The notes under the pieces were generated by a model. It saw only the letters and a program-made list of their open reading frames with translations, made no database searches and was not told the origin of the DNA. From RGIG995 sp045603745 (GTDB taxonomy: Bacteria; Bacillota; Clostridia; Oscillospirales; UBA644): a DNA stretch of 64,000 nucleotides. The stretch lies in contig JAZUMQ010000049.1 of NCBI GenBank assembly GCA_045603745.1, positions 1 to 64,000 of the forward strand, read 5' to 3'. Within the stretch, counting starts at the first letter, position 1. Every line of letters starts with the position of its first letter. This document shows positions 1 through 8,124 of the stretch, one piece after another. The position numbers and the translations under genes were made by a program.

Positions 1-42
1 GCCGGCTGTTTCTTTCCCACACACTTCGGTTTTGTGTTTTTG

Positions 43-3000
43 TTAGCGACTATATCTCTTGCGCAAAATAACGACGGCAGTCGTAGCAATGGCGACAAAG
101 CCTACAACGATAAAGATTGCGATAGAAAGGTCAGAGGTCGGGGGATTCTTAGCGGCAAGAAGGACATATCCTTCCGTTCCCGTTACGGAATCAACGGACT
201 TGGCATTTTTCTTCGTATCTCCGGCTTTCAAAATAGCACATTCAGTAGTAATCTTTTTCTGCTTAATATTAAAAGCAGGATCACCAAAGACTTCAATCAT
301 ACCGGAGCCATCTTTCACTTCGATTACCCCCTTGGCAGTTCTATTCGCGGGACGAACTCCGGCAACACCTTCTCCTTCACCGATGATAGAAACTTTTCCG
401 TTTTCTTCCACGGTCAGCGAAGAAGCACCTTCAAAGATCAAGCCGGCGGTGGAAGTTCCGGTAGCAAGAGCATTCAGTTTACCGTTATCGGTAATGAGGA
501 TTGATGCTTTTTCCAAATAAACGGCAGATCCGAGAGAAATCTTTGAATCACCACCGGAAGTGGCGTTGACGATAGCATCGTCTTGAATCGTCATCCGATG
601 TCCGGAATTAAGATAGAGACCCCAAGCGCGGTTACCCTGTTCTTCTCCGTTCTTTTCAGCTTTCACAGTAACAACGGCTTTTCCGGCAACAACGAAAGCA
701 CCGGTTCCTTTTCCGTCAAAATTGATGGCCTTTGCAATATCACCGTTAGGAGTAATGGTGGAGGCAGAAACATTGGAAACGTTCAAAACCGTATCTTTGA
801 CAAGAACATCGTAGTCCATTCCGCGAAGATAGAAGGTAGCGCGATTTCCACCGACATTACCGGACATATCGACCGTTCCGGTCGTAGTAAAGGAAACGAC
901 GTTCTTGGGGGAATACATTTCAACAGCCGCACCTTGAGTACCTTTGTTGGTAGTGTCAATGTTAGAAAATTTTGCATTCGCGGTATCTTCAATTCTAAGA
1001 ACCGCAGAATCGCCTTCTGAATTTACATTGAAATAAACGGCTTGATTATTTGCGGTAATATCAACGAACGCATTATCAAGAATATCGAAAATAGCGTTTA
1101 CAGAAGTTTCCTGCTTTACTTCGATACCCTCGACGACATTGCCGTTTTTGTCCTTGGTGTCCGTTTTAGGAACGAATCCGAACTCAACACCGATGCTGGC
1201 ACCGTTATTGATCTTCAAAGAAGCGTTGCCGGAAACTTCCACAACAGCGTCCTGGCTTCCGGTTCCATTGTCGACATCGGGACACAAATATATCGCCTGA
1301 CCGACAAACTGTTCAGCAATGGGAGCAATATTGACCTTTGCGTTATCTGTAATCTGAAGGTAGGGTTGACCACCGGCAAGATAAATGCCTTTAACGTCAG
1401 TAAGAACATCCAATTGCGCGTTCCCACGGACGATCATTGCATTGTCGCCGTCTCCGCTCAAATGAATGCCGTAATCATTTGTGGAATTTTTATTGGAAAT
1501 GACCTTAACTTTTGCATTATCTTCCAAAATCAAACGATCTTTGCAGACAAGAACGTTCGTACCACCGCTGATGGTCAAATATCCGTCGCCGGATATGGTC
1601 ATATTTCCGGAACTACCAAAAGCACGATAAGAACCGAGATGCTTTTTCATCGTAACGGTATTTTCGCCTTTCAGGACATAGTTAACATTGCCTGATGCCC
1701 AAAGACGGTTCACGCCACCGGTCATATTATTCAGAATAACAGCTGCGTTCGCAGGATCGTAAACAATGGAATCAACCGGAATATCAATCAATGCAGCTTC
1801 CGATTCCGTCAACGTACGTTTTCCGGGAGTCAAAGTAATATCGTACCCTTTGGGAGGAGTAATGGTAATAGTAAAAAGCTCTAATTCAGGATTTCCGGTA
1901 ATCAAAGCAATGGTGGAATTAAAATCAGCACCGGACACAAAAGTAGCATTCGTGGAAATATTCGCAATCGCTTTTGCGTCTGGGTTGAGGACACCACGGG
2001 GAAGGGCGAGGTCTACCACATTGGATTTATCGAGATCCAAATTGATCGAAGAAACGAAGAGATGTTTCTGCTCGGTGGATGTGGTGACATCAAGGAATTG
2101 TCCGCATTCCCCGTTAAGGGTCGTATCGTTGAAATCCAATTTAAAGACCGCATTTGCCTTCGTATCACCTACAGCAGCTACACAAAACAGAGTGCCACAT
2201 TTAGCAGCAGCAACGTTTACAGAACAATCCGTAACGGTCAGCCCGGGAACACCGACAAAATTGAATACGCCGGTTTTACCGGAGTCACTGCCGGAGAATT
2301 CAACGTTAGTATTGAATTCTGTATTTTTGAAAGTTACGGCATCAGCAGTATTCACGGAAAGTGCAGAAAAAGCCGTTGTGGTATTCACCGTACCGACAAG
2401 GTCTATGTTGACTTTACCACCGAGGAATTCGACCTTTGCAGGCTTGTCAACAGACCCACTTACAGCAACGGCGTTGCAAGCATAAGTACCTGTACCGGAA
2501 GGAAGACCTTTTGTTTCCATGTCAACCTTCAAAGAACCGCCCGTCATCTTAAAATTACGGCAGTTAACAGCGGAACGGCTCCAAACGTTGGGACCCTTCA
2601 TAGAAGAAGTAACTTGAGCGTTATCCCGAATAATCAAAGAGCCTGTACCGGCATTCCGGATTCCGGTACAACCAGCGGTAACGGAATTTACCACAGAGTT
2701 CCCGCTAAAAATCATATCCGTACCGGAGGAGTGAATATAAAGTGTATCGGAAATTGTTTCAACGGCGGTGGATTCCAGGTTTAAAGTAACGTTGCCGGTA
2801 ACTTCAAGAGAGCCGGCATGAACCATGAACAAATACTTCTTTGCCTTTACATTCAGAGTGCCATCACCCTTGATAAGGAGATTGGAAACAGCATCGGAGA
2901 GATCGGACCCAAGAGAAATTATGTCCGAACCGTCTTCAAATTCAATAGTATTCGTCCCCATGACGATAATGGTCAAAGAACCGTTTTTCGCATCAATCTT

Positions 3001-3240
3001 CTTCACACCGGAAACGTTATCCAACGTCAGTTCTCCGGAAGCTGCGTTAAAAATTGCAGTTCCCGTCTTTGCTGTATAAGACGTTATCGTTTCATCAAGA
3101 ACGTGGGTTGCACCTTCAGCATCGGTAATCGTAACGGAAGTTACCTTGGGGGATTCTGCAGCAGAACTGCCGATTACAAAAGCAAAAACCACAGTAACGA
3201 CCAACACTAGAGAGAGCAGGATTGCAAAGGTCTTTTTCAT
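43..3240 (-). CDS. Large secreted surface protein with repeated beta-helix-like segments and sortase-type C-terminus
   Basis: The 1065-residue product starts with a clear signal peptide (basic MKK, hydrophobic core, cleavage near AAES, residue about 29). Its body is rich in Asn, Thr, Gly and Val, with many short strand-turn repeats of the type LTISGDG and NAKVNI, as in right-handed beta-helix or carbohydrate-binding surface proteins. Two related segments, near residues 33-100 and 455-540, both run from a Thr-rich start to GENTV/GTNTI, which suggests internal duplication. The tail has NPPTSD, a hydrophobic helix and RKRYSR, resembling an NPxTG-type sortase signal with Ser for Gly. AAAAGGAG precedes the ATG. 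I infer attachment to the cell wall; the ligand is unknown and no sortase lies in the window. Confidence 0.8.
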   Translation of the reverse strand: MKKTFAILLSLVLVVTVVFAFVIGSSAAESPKVTSVTITDAEGATHVLDETITSYTAKTGTAIFNAASGELTLDNVSGVKKIDAKNGSLTIIVMGTNTIEFEDGSDIISLGSDLSDAVSNLLIKGDGTLNVKAKKYLFMVHAGSLEVTGNVTLNLESTAVETISDTLYIHSSGTDMIFSGNSVVNSVTAGCTGIRNAGTGSLIIRDNAQVTSSMKGPNVWSRSAVNCRNFKMTGGSLKVDMETKGLPSGTGTYACNAVAVSGSVDKPAKVEFLGGKVNIDLVGTVNTTTAFSALSVNTADAVTFKNTEFNTNVEFSGSDSGKTGVFNFVGVPGLTVTDCSVNVAAAKCGTLFCVAAVGDTKANAVFKLDFNDTTLNGECGQFLDVTTSTEQKHLFVSSINLDLDKSNVVDLALPRGVLNPDAKAIANISTNATFVSGADFNSTIALITGNPELELFTITITPPKGYDITLTPGKRTLTESEAALIDIPVDSIVYDPANAAVILNNMTGGVNRLWASGNVNYVLKGENTVTMKKHLGSYRAFGSSGNMTISGDGYLTISGGTNVLVCKDRLILEDNAKVKVISNKNSTNDYGIHLSGDGDNAMIVRGNAQLDVLTDVKGIYLAGGQPYLQITDNAKVNIAPIAEQFVGQAIYLCPDVDNGTGSQDAVVEVSGNASLKINNGASIGVEFGFVPKTDTKDKNGNVVEGIEVKQETSVNAIFDILDNAFVDITANNQAVYFNVNSEGDSAVLRIEDTANAKFSNIDTTNKGTQGAAVEMYSPKNVVSFTTTGTVDMSGNVGGNRATFYLRGMDYDVLVKDTVLNVSNVSASTITPNGDIAKAINFDGKGTGAFVVAGKAVVTVKAEKNGEEQGNRAWGLYLNSGHRMTIQDDAIVNATSGGDSKISLGSAVYLEKASILITDNGKLNALATGTSTAGLIFEGASSLTVEENGKVSIIGEGEGVAGVRPANRTAKGVIEVKDGSGMIEVFGDPAFNIKQKKITTECAILKAGDTKKNAKSVDSVTGTEGYVLLAAKNPPTSDLSIAIFIVVGFVAIATTAVVILRKRYSR

Positions 3241-3395
3241 AGTACTTCTCCTTTTAGAGCGATTTCAGGCAATAGCCTAAATAATATACTAATATTTTAT
3301 CAGATAAATTGCAAAAAAGCAATAGTCTCTATCGAAAGTTTCCACTCTTGTCACCTTTTGTTGCGATTTTCTTAATCTTTAAGAAAAGAGTCGAA

Positions 3396-3436
3396 CAAAA
3401 AACTGAGAAACACGCAAAAAAACGTGCCTCTCAGTT
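3396..3436 (-). terminator. Intrinsic terminator of fucO
   Basis: The arms AACTGAGA...CACG (3401-3414) and CGTG...TCTCAGTT (3423-3436) form a long hairpin. On the minus strand it is followed by a T-run (plus-strand A-run 3396-3400). It lies 26 nt past the fucO stop and separates fucO from the surface-protein gene. Confidence 0.85.
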
Positions 3437-3461
3437 TTGATTAAAATTAGAGATGCTTCAA

Positions 3462-4610
3462 TTACAGGAGAGATTCGTAAAGAGCCTTGATTTCGGCAAC
3501 AGAGGTTTCTCTGGGGTTACCGGGACGGCAAGCGTCGTCATAAGCAGACTGAGCCAAGAAATCCAGATCTTCGGGTTTGACGATTTCTTTCAGGTCTGCG
3601 GGAATGCCTACGTCGGCAGACAATTTACGAACGGCATCGACAGCGGCTTTGCGAGCTTCTTCGATGGTCATAGTATCAGTACCGGAAACACCCATAGCAC
3701 GAGCAATATCGCGGTATTTATCGCCGGTAGCTTCCGCATTGTATTCCATAACGGTAGGAAGAATGATCGCATTGGCAACACCGTGGGGGGTATCGTAAAG
3801 AGCACCCAAGGGGTGAGCCATAGAGTGAACGATACCGAGACCGACGTTAGAGAAGCCCATACCGGCAACATACTGACCGAGTGCCATATCAGCACGACCT
3901 TCGGGAGTGTTATTAACAGCACCACGCAGAGAACGAGCGATAATTTCGATGGCTTTAATATGGAACATATCGGAAAGTTCCCAAGCTCCGCCGGTGATAT
4001 AACCTTCGATGGCATGGGTCAAAGCGTCCATACCGGTAGCAGCGGTAAGCCCTTTAGGCATAGAAGCCATCATGTCGGGATCAACGACCGCAACCACGGG
4101 AATATCGTGAGGATCAACACAGACCATTTTGCGGTTCTTTTCTGCATCGGTAATAACGTAGTTAATGGTAACTTCGGCAGCAGTACCTGCGGTGGTGGGA
4201 ACAGCAATGATGGGAACGCATTTATTCTTGGTATCGGCAACGCCTTCCAAAGAACGGACGTCTGCAAATTCGGGGTTATTGATAATGATACCAATAGCTT
4301 TTGCGGTATCCATAGAAGAACCACCGCCGATGGCAACGATGTAATCGGTTCCGGCAGCCTTATAAGCGGCAACACCGTTCTGAACGTTTTCGATGGTGGG
4401 ATTGGGTTTAATGTCAGAGAAGATCTCGTAAGCAAGACCGTTCTTATCAAGAACGTCGAGAACCTTTTGAGTGACACCAAACTTAATCAGATCGGGGTCA
4501 GAGCAGACGAAGGCTTTTTTGAACCCACGGCTGGCTGCTTCGGTAGCGATAGCTTCGATCGCACCGGAACCATGATAGGAAATTTCGTTGAGAATGAAAC
4601 GATTGGACAT
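3462..4610 (-). CDS. fucO: Lactaldehyde reductase (iron-containing alcohol dehydrogenase)
   Basis: The 382-residue protein is collinear with E. coli FucO and has its length. It interconverts lactaldehyde and 1,2-propanediol with NAD(H) in the cytoplasm. Visible motifs are the nucleotide-binding GGGSSMDTAKAIG (about residues 95-107), PTTAGTAAEVT, the block DALTHAIEGYITGGAW, and the metal-binding histidines in HSMAHPLGALYDTPHG. FucO-typical stretches such as NNPEFADVRSLEG and CVDPHDIP favour this member over other Fe-dependent dehydrogenases. AAAGGAG precedes the ATG. It is monocistronic, about 30 kb from fucI, and may also remove lactaldehyde derived from methylglyoxal. Confidence 0.92.
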   Translation of the reverse strand: MSNRFILNEISYHGSGAIEAIATEAASRGFKKAFVCSDPDLIKFGVTQKVLDVLDKNGLAYEIFSDIKPNPTIENVQNGVAAYKAAGTDYIVAIGGGSSMDTAKAIGIIINNPEFADVRSLEGVADTKNKCVPIIAVPTTAGTAAEVTINYVITDAEKNRKMVCVDPHDIPVVAVVDPDMMASMPKGLTAATGMDALTHAIEGYITGGAWELSDMFHIKAIEIIARSLRGAVNNTPEGRADMALGQYVAGMGFSNVGLGIVHSMAHPLGALYDTPHGVANAIILPTVMEYNAEATGDKYRDIARAMGVSGTDTMTIEEARKAAVDAVRKLSADVGIPADLKEIVKPEDLDFLAQSAYDDACRPGNPRETSVAEIKALYESLL

Positions 4611-4663
4611 GGCAAACTCTCCTTTATTTTCCGGACAAGACGCGCCCGGTTATTTTCATAAAT

Positions 4664-4669
4664 CCATTA
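4664..4669 (-). promoter_or_regulatory. Probable -10 box of fucO
   Basis: On the minus strand a TATAAT hexamer lies about 55 nt upstream of the fucO ATG. No convincing TTGACA is found at 17 nt, so this may be an activated promoter. Coordinates are approximate to a few bases. Confidence 0.45.
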
Positions 4670-4745
4670 TACCACATTTTTCGGGAAAAAGAAAGGAAAA
4701 AATTATGAACATTTTTTGCAATTAATATCCGGTGGTGCAGTATGA

Positions 4746-4842
4746 GGGCGGCGCGCCGTTGCCCCCGGCAGCGGGGGGGGCAACGGCAGAGACAGGCAAC
4801 GCCTGTCCCCTGCCCCGCATTTTTGCGGGCAGGGCGCCGCCC
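4746..4842. repeat. GC-rich four-way-junction (cloverleaf-like) element
   Basis: This stretch is almost pure G and C inside a mid-GC genome. The outer arms GGGCGGCGC (4746-4754) and GCGCCGCCC (4834-4842) are perfectly complementary. They enclose three hairpins: 4756-4766 with 4776-4786 (11 bp), 4791-4797 with 4801-4807 (7 bp, loop AAC), and 4808-4815 with 4827-4834 (8 bp). Such compact GC-rich folded units are typical of dispersed intergenic repeats, but only one copy is visible here. The rest of the gene-free stretch 4611-4965 holds the fucO leader on the left and the pepF promoter on the right. Confidence 0.7.
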
Positions 4843-4887
4843 GGGGCTTAGAGGCGTAAAAAATCTTGAAGTTCACCCTTTGCACCC

Positions 4888-4916
4888 TTGACAAAAAAGG
4901 AATGGTGTGGTAAGAT
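4888..4916 (+). promoter_or_regulatory. Promoter of pepF
   Basis: TTGACA (4888-4893), a 17-nt spacer and TAAGAT (4911-4916) lie about 50 nt before the pepF start codon. This is a good housekeeping sigma-A match. Confidence 0.8.
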
Positions 4917-4965
4917 ATGGTAAGAATAAAATCATGCAAATCTTTTCCATAGGAGGGTATTTCAT

Positions 4966-6744
4966 ATGAAGTTGAGAAATGAAATCGACAAATCTCTAAC
5001 TTGGGATTTATCCCAAATCTTTGCCGACGACAACGCTTGGGAAGAGGCTTACAAAGAAGCCGCCGCAACGGTGGAAACCATTCCCGCCGTCAAAGGAACC
5101 TTGGGCAAATCCGCCGCAGATCTGAAAAAAGGGTTGGATATTCTTTACGATGCCATGCACAAGGCGGAATTGGTATATGTATATACCATGCTTCGCAAGA
5201 GTTTGGACAACGGAGATGCAACGTCACAAGAAATGAACGGAAGAGCCATGATGCTCTTTACCAAGCTTTCTGCCGCCGCTTCCTTTTTGGAACCCGAAAT
5301 ATTATCCATTGACGGCAAAGTTCTTGCCGGATACTTGGCAGATCCTTGCCTTGCGGGATACAAGCATATCGTGGAAGATATTGACCGTGCCAGACCTCAC
5401 ACCTTAGATGAAGAAAAGGAAAAGATGCTGGCGCTATTGTCCGAGGTATCCTCTTCTGCGGAAGATCCTTTTGACATGTTTGAAAGCGTTGACATGACCT
5501 TCCCTACCATCAAAAACGAAAAAGGTGAAGAAGTTCAACTGTCTCACGGTTCTTTCGGCGCATACAGAGAAAGCAGCGACCGTAGAGTCCGTAAAGATGC
5601 TTTTGAAGGTTATTTCGGCGAATTCAAGAAATACATCAACACCATCGCCGCTATTTACGGAAACTCGGTTAAATTCGATAACTACTATGCGAAAGTTCGG
5701 GGGCACGAAACCGCTTGCCATCGGGCTCTGTTTACCTCCAACGTTCCGGTTTCGGTTTACGACAATTTGGTAAGTTCGCTTCACAATTCACTGCCCATCA
5801 TGAAGCGGTATCTGGAATTGCGAAAAAAAGTACTCGGTTTGGACGAACTTCATATGTACGACCTGTACTGCCCCATCGTTGCTGACTGTGACAGCGAAAT
5901 GTCCTATGAAGAAGCAAAGAAAATGGTCAAAGAAGCCTGCGCACCTTTGGGTCAGCAGTATTTGGATCTTTTGGATCGGGCATATAACGAACGGTGGATC
6001 GACGTTTACGAAACCAAGGGGAAAACCACCGGTGCCTATTCCTGCGGCGTTTACGACGTTCACCCCTACGTGCTTCTGAACTTCTCCGGGACTTTTGACG
6101 ATGCCTTTACGTTGGCCCACGAATTAGGTCACTCCATGCACTCTTACTTCTCCAGCGAAAAGCAAGATTACGCAAATCACGATTACAAAATCTTCGTAGC
6201 GGAAGTAGCCTCGACAGTCAACGAAGTTCTCATGACGCGCCATCTGTTGGCAACCGAAACCGATCCGGCAAAGAAGGCATATCTCTTAAATCACTTCCTG
6301 GAAGGATTCCGCACTACCGTGTTCCGTCAGACCTTGTTTGCGGAATTTGAACGGAAAGCTCACGATCTCAACCAGCAAGGAGTTCCTTTGACGGCACAAA
6401 TCCTGAACAAGGTTTACCGTGAACTGAACGAACTGTACTACAACGGTGCGGTCGTGGACGAATTACAAGACATTGAATGGGCGAGAATCCCCCACTTCTA
6501 CCGGGCGTTCTACGTCTATCAGTACGCCACCGCATTCTGTGCGTCGGTCTCCATCGTCAGCAATATTCTGGAAACCGGTGACGCTTCCAAATATCTGGAA
6601 TTTCTGGCAACGGGCGGAAGCGATTATCCCATCAACGAATTGAAGATCGCAGGCATCGACATGACCGATCCTTCGGTCGTCAACAACGCCATGAAGGAAA
6701 TGGACAAAGCCCTGACCGAATTGGAAAGTTTGCTTTTAAAATAA
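4966..6744 (+). CDS. pepF: Oligoendopeptidase F (M3 metallopeptidase)
   Basis: The 592-residue cytoplasmic zinc peptidase cleaves short oligopeptides and normally acts in peptide turnover. The zinc site HELGH is at about residues 385-389 (HELGHSMHSYFS), with the third ligand Glu in the following helix (AEVASTVNE). The N-terminal PepF lobe and full family length (about 600) are present. The start is fixed by AGGAGGG seven bases before the ATG. The gene is monocistronic between its own promoter and a strong terminator. Confidence 0.93.
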   Translation: MKLRNEIDKSLTWDLSQIFADDNAWEEAYKEAAATVETIPAVKGTLGKSAADLKKGLDILYDAMHKAELVYVYTMLRKSLDNGDATSQEMNGRAMMLFTKLSAAASFLEPEILSIDGKVLAGYLADPCLAGYKHIVEDIDRARPHTLDEEKEKMLALLSEVSSSAEDPFDMFESVDMTFPTIKNEKGEEVQLSHGSFGAYRESSDRRVRKDAFEGYFGEFKKYINTIAAIYGNSVKFDNYYAKVRGHETACHRALFTSNVPVSVYDNLVSSLHNSLPIMKRYLELRKKVLGLDELHMYDLYCPIVADCDSEMSYEEAKKMVKEACAPLGQQYLDLLDRAYNERWIDVYETKGKTTGAYSCGVYDVHPYVLLNFSGTFDDAFTLAHELGHSMHSYFSSEKQDYANHDYKIFVAEVASTVNEVLMTRHLLATETDPAKKAYLLNHFLEGFRTTVFRQTLFAEFERKAHDLNQQGVPLTAQILNKVYRELNELYYNGAVVDELQDIEWARIPHFYRAFYVYQYATAFCASVSIVSNILETGDASKYLEFLATGGSDYPINELKIAGIDMTDPSVVNNAMKEMDKALTELESLLLK

Positions 6745-6754
6745 GAATAAAGTT

Positions 6755-6789
6755 CGAGGGAGAGTCAAACCGCTCTCCCTCGCTCTTTT
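6755..6789 (+). terminator. Intrinsic terminator of pepF
   Basis: The perfect 10-bp stem CGAGGGAGAG/CTCTCCCTCG (6755-6764, 6773-6782) is followed by CTCTTTTC. Confidence 0.85.
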
Positions 6790-6823
6790 CAAAAAAGTTT
6801 GCAATTTTTTCCCCGATACCCTA

Positions 6824-6852
6824 TTGCATTTTTTGAAAAACTGTGATATAAT
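6824..6852 (+). promoter_or_regulatory. Promoter of tRNA-Pro
   Basis: TTGCAT (6824-6829), a 17-nt spacer and a perfect TATAAT (6847-6852) lie 19 nt before the tRNA. Confidence 0.8.
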
Positions 6853-6871
6853 ACTTTGGTAACTGAAAAAC

Positions 6872-6947
6872 CGGGGTGTAGCGCAGCTGGTAGCGCGCTT
6901 GGTTCGGGACCAAGAGGCCGGGCGTTCAAGTCGCCTCACTCCGACCA
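6872..6947 (+). tRNA. tRNA-Pro (anticodon CGG)
   Basis: The full cloverleaf has acceptor arms CGGGGTG/CACTCCG (one G-T pair), a D-arm with AGCTGGTAGCGC, anticodon stem CTTGG/CCAAG with loop TTCGGGA (anticodon CGG), a T-arm with loop TTCAAGT, and an encoded CCA end (6945-6947). Confidence 0.95.
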
Positions 6948-6950
6948 AAA

Positions 6951-6982
6951 AAAATCCAAGTCTTCGGACTTGGATTTTTTCT
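6951..6982 (+). terminator. Intrinsic terminator of tRNA-Pro
   Basis: The 12-bp stem AAAATCCAAGTC/GACTTGGATTTT with a TTCG tetraloop (6963-6966) runs into a T-run directly after the CCA end. Confidence 0.9.
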
Positions 6983-7038
6983 ATCCTAAGAAAACGATTA
7001 GTCATTGTGCATTATAAACCGAATCGGTATAAAATGAG

Positions 7039-7075
7039 CCCCATTCCACAATTACTTGGAATGGGGGTTTTGTTT
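7039..7075. terminator. Hairpin, probably bidirectional terminator
   Basis: A perfect 10-bp stem CCCCATTCCA/TGGAATGGGG (7039-7048, 7057-7066) is followed by GTTTTGTTT on the plus strand. It sits 40 nt past the stop of the minus-strand coat-like gene and could end that transcript too, although its minus-side T-run is weak. Confidence 0.6.
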
Positions 7076-7105
7076 GGTATTACAAGGTTTTTCTTCTAAA
7101 TCAGA

Positions 7106-7564
7106 TCAAGAAGCGCAGTACATTCCGTTGACTGACATATAATCATACAACATTTTGCCGTGGTCCTGTTCTTCTTTTTGAATGTGATTGAGCACTTTAC
7201 GAACGTTTTCGTCGGCAAATTCAAAAACGCAGGTGTCGTACAGATGGGACGCGTGCTTTTCAATGGCGAGAGCGTCGGAACAAAGATACTTATCGTTCTT
7301 CATTTCCGGGGTCTGGCCGGTATAGGTGGCGGTAAAGGTGGGCATTGTCTTACTTCCCCCCGCCATGGACGGAACGGTTCCGGAGCAGATCTGATTCAAC
7401 GTATCCAGATGTTCCCGTTCGGTCTGTGCCATTTGAGAGAACAGGTTTTTCAGCTGAGCATCGGAAGCACATTCGGAATGTTTGGTATACTTGTCGATGC
7501 AGAGTTGCTCCTGATCTTTCATGTCTTTGAGAAGGTCGGTTTCTTTTTGGGTCAATTGTAACAT
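7106..7564 (-). CDS. CotF-like spore coat protein (ferritin-like four-helix bundle)
   Basis: The 152-residue, mostly helical protein begins LTQKETDLLKDMKDQEQLCIDKY and contains paired helices (QTEREHLDTLNQI, QKEEQDHGKMLYDYM) as in the CotF/coat-F family. Such proteins are spore-associated in Bacillus and Clostridia; their exact role is unclear. Several Cys residues are scattered, and the acidic/His helices resemble ferritin-like folds without a complete metal site that I can see. The start follows GGTGAGGTG. A sequence resembling a forespore sigma-G promoter lies just upstream. Confidence 0.8.
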   Translation of the reverse strand: MLQLTQKETDLLKDMKDQEQLCIDKYTKHSECASDAQLKNLFSQMAQTEREHLDTLNQICSGTVPSMAGGSKTMPTFTATYTGQTPEMKNDKYLCSDALAIEKHASHLYDTCVFEFADENVRKVLNHIQKEEQDHGKMLYDYMSVNGMYCAS

Positions 7565-7583
7565 AATAAAATCACCTCACCGT

Positions 7584-7613
7584 CAGTATGCACCAATGAC
7601 GGAAATTCTATTC
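7584..7613 (-). promoter_or_regulatory. Candidate sigma-G-type promoter of the coat-like gene
   Basis: On the minus strand GAATA (plus 7609-7613), an 18-nt spacer and CATACTG (plus 7584-7590) match the sigma-G/F pattern GHATR-18-CATWHTA except the last base. It fits a coat-type gene, but short-motif matches arise by chance. Confidence 0.4.
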
Positions 7614-7654
7614 CTAAAAAGGAAAAGATTGTATAATTTTTTCTCGTTGTGTGC

Positions 7655-7683
7655 TTGACACGGCGATGTATTTATGTTATAAT
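7655..7683 (+). promoter_or_regulatory. Consensus sigma-A promoter
   Basis: A perfect TTGACA (7655-7660), 17-nt spacer and TATAAT (7678-7683) lie upstream of the small gene at 7723. They show that an earlier in-frame ATG at 7663 falls in the promoter spacer and is not the start. Confidence 0.9.
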
Positions 7684-7722
7684 AAATATAAATCAAGTAA
7701 ATTTTGGAACGGAGGCATCAAT

Positions 7723-8016
7723 ATGGCAGAGGAAACTTCCTTCCTGACCTATAAGGGACGTCCCTTGGTACGTTCAGGTAACGTTATTTTTTACGGAAAT
7801 CTGACCGACAAATACGTGGTCATGATGCAAATTCTCGGAGAAACCCCCGACGGAGATATTATGAAATCCACGAACGTTTCCGTAGAATTGCAAAACAACG
7901 ACCCCGAAGCGAAACCCAACGAACGGGTCATTCAAAAAACCGAGAAAAGATCCATGGCGGAAGCGATGGAGATCGGAACGATCTGGCTGGATCGTGCCGA
8001 GGAAGAAGACGAATAA
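7723..8016 (+). CDS. Conserved small protein of unknown function
   Basis: The 97-residue protein has no signal peptide or membrane segment. The start is set by GGAGG eight bases before ATG GCA GAG. It begins MAEETSFLTYKGRPLVRSG, then predicted beta-strands (VIFYGNLTDKYVVMMQIL) and an acidic tail ending LDRAEEEDE. It looks like a small cytoplasmic beta-rich protein of a kind common in Clostridia; I recognise no named family. It lies 108 nt upstream of the PRPP synthetase gene with no clear terminator between, so the two may be co-transcribed. Confidence 0.75.
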   Translation: MAEETSFLTYKGRPLVRSGNVIFYGNLTDKYVVMMQILGETPDGDIMKSTNVSVELQNNDPEAKPNERVIQKTEKRSMAEAMEIGTIWLDRAEEEDE

Positions 8017-8124
8017 TCAAAGACAAGAAGAGTGTTCCTGAAAGCCCACTCTTCTTTTCCCATTCCGTGGGAAGAAAAAAAGAAAGCAGAAAGAATAAAA
8101 ATTAAAGATACGGAGAACATCATC

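Noticed and set aside
3453..4661. 402-codon plus-strand frame opposite fucO
   Set aside because: It is antisense to fucO and runs through the fucO leader; it is a shadow frame.
4703..5068. Minus-strand frame spanning the GC-rich element
   Set aside because: Its Pro/Arg-rich translation follows from the G/C run, and it overlaps the pepF promoter and gene.
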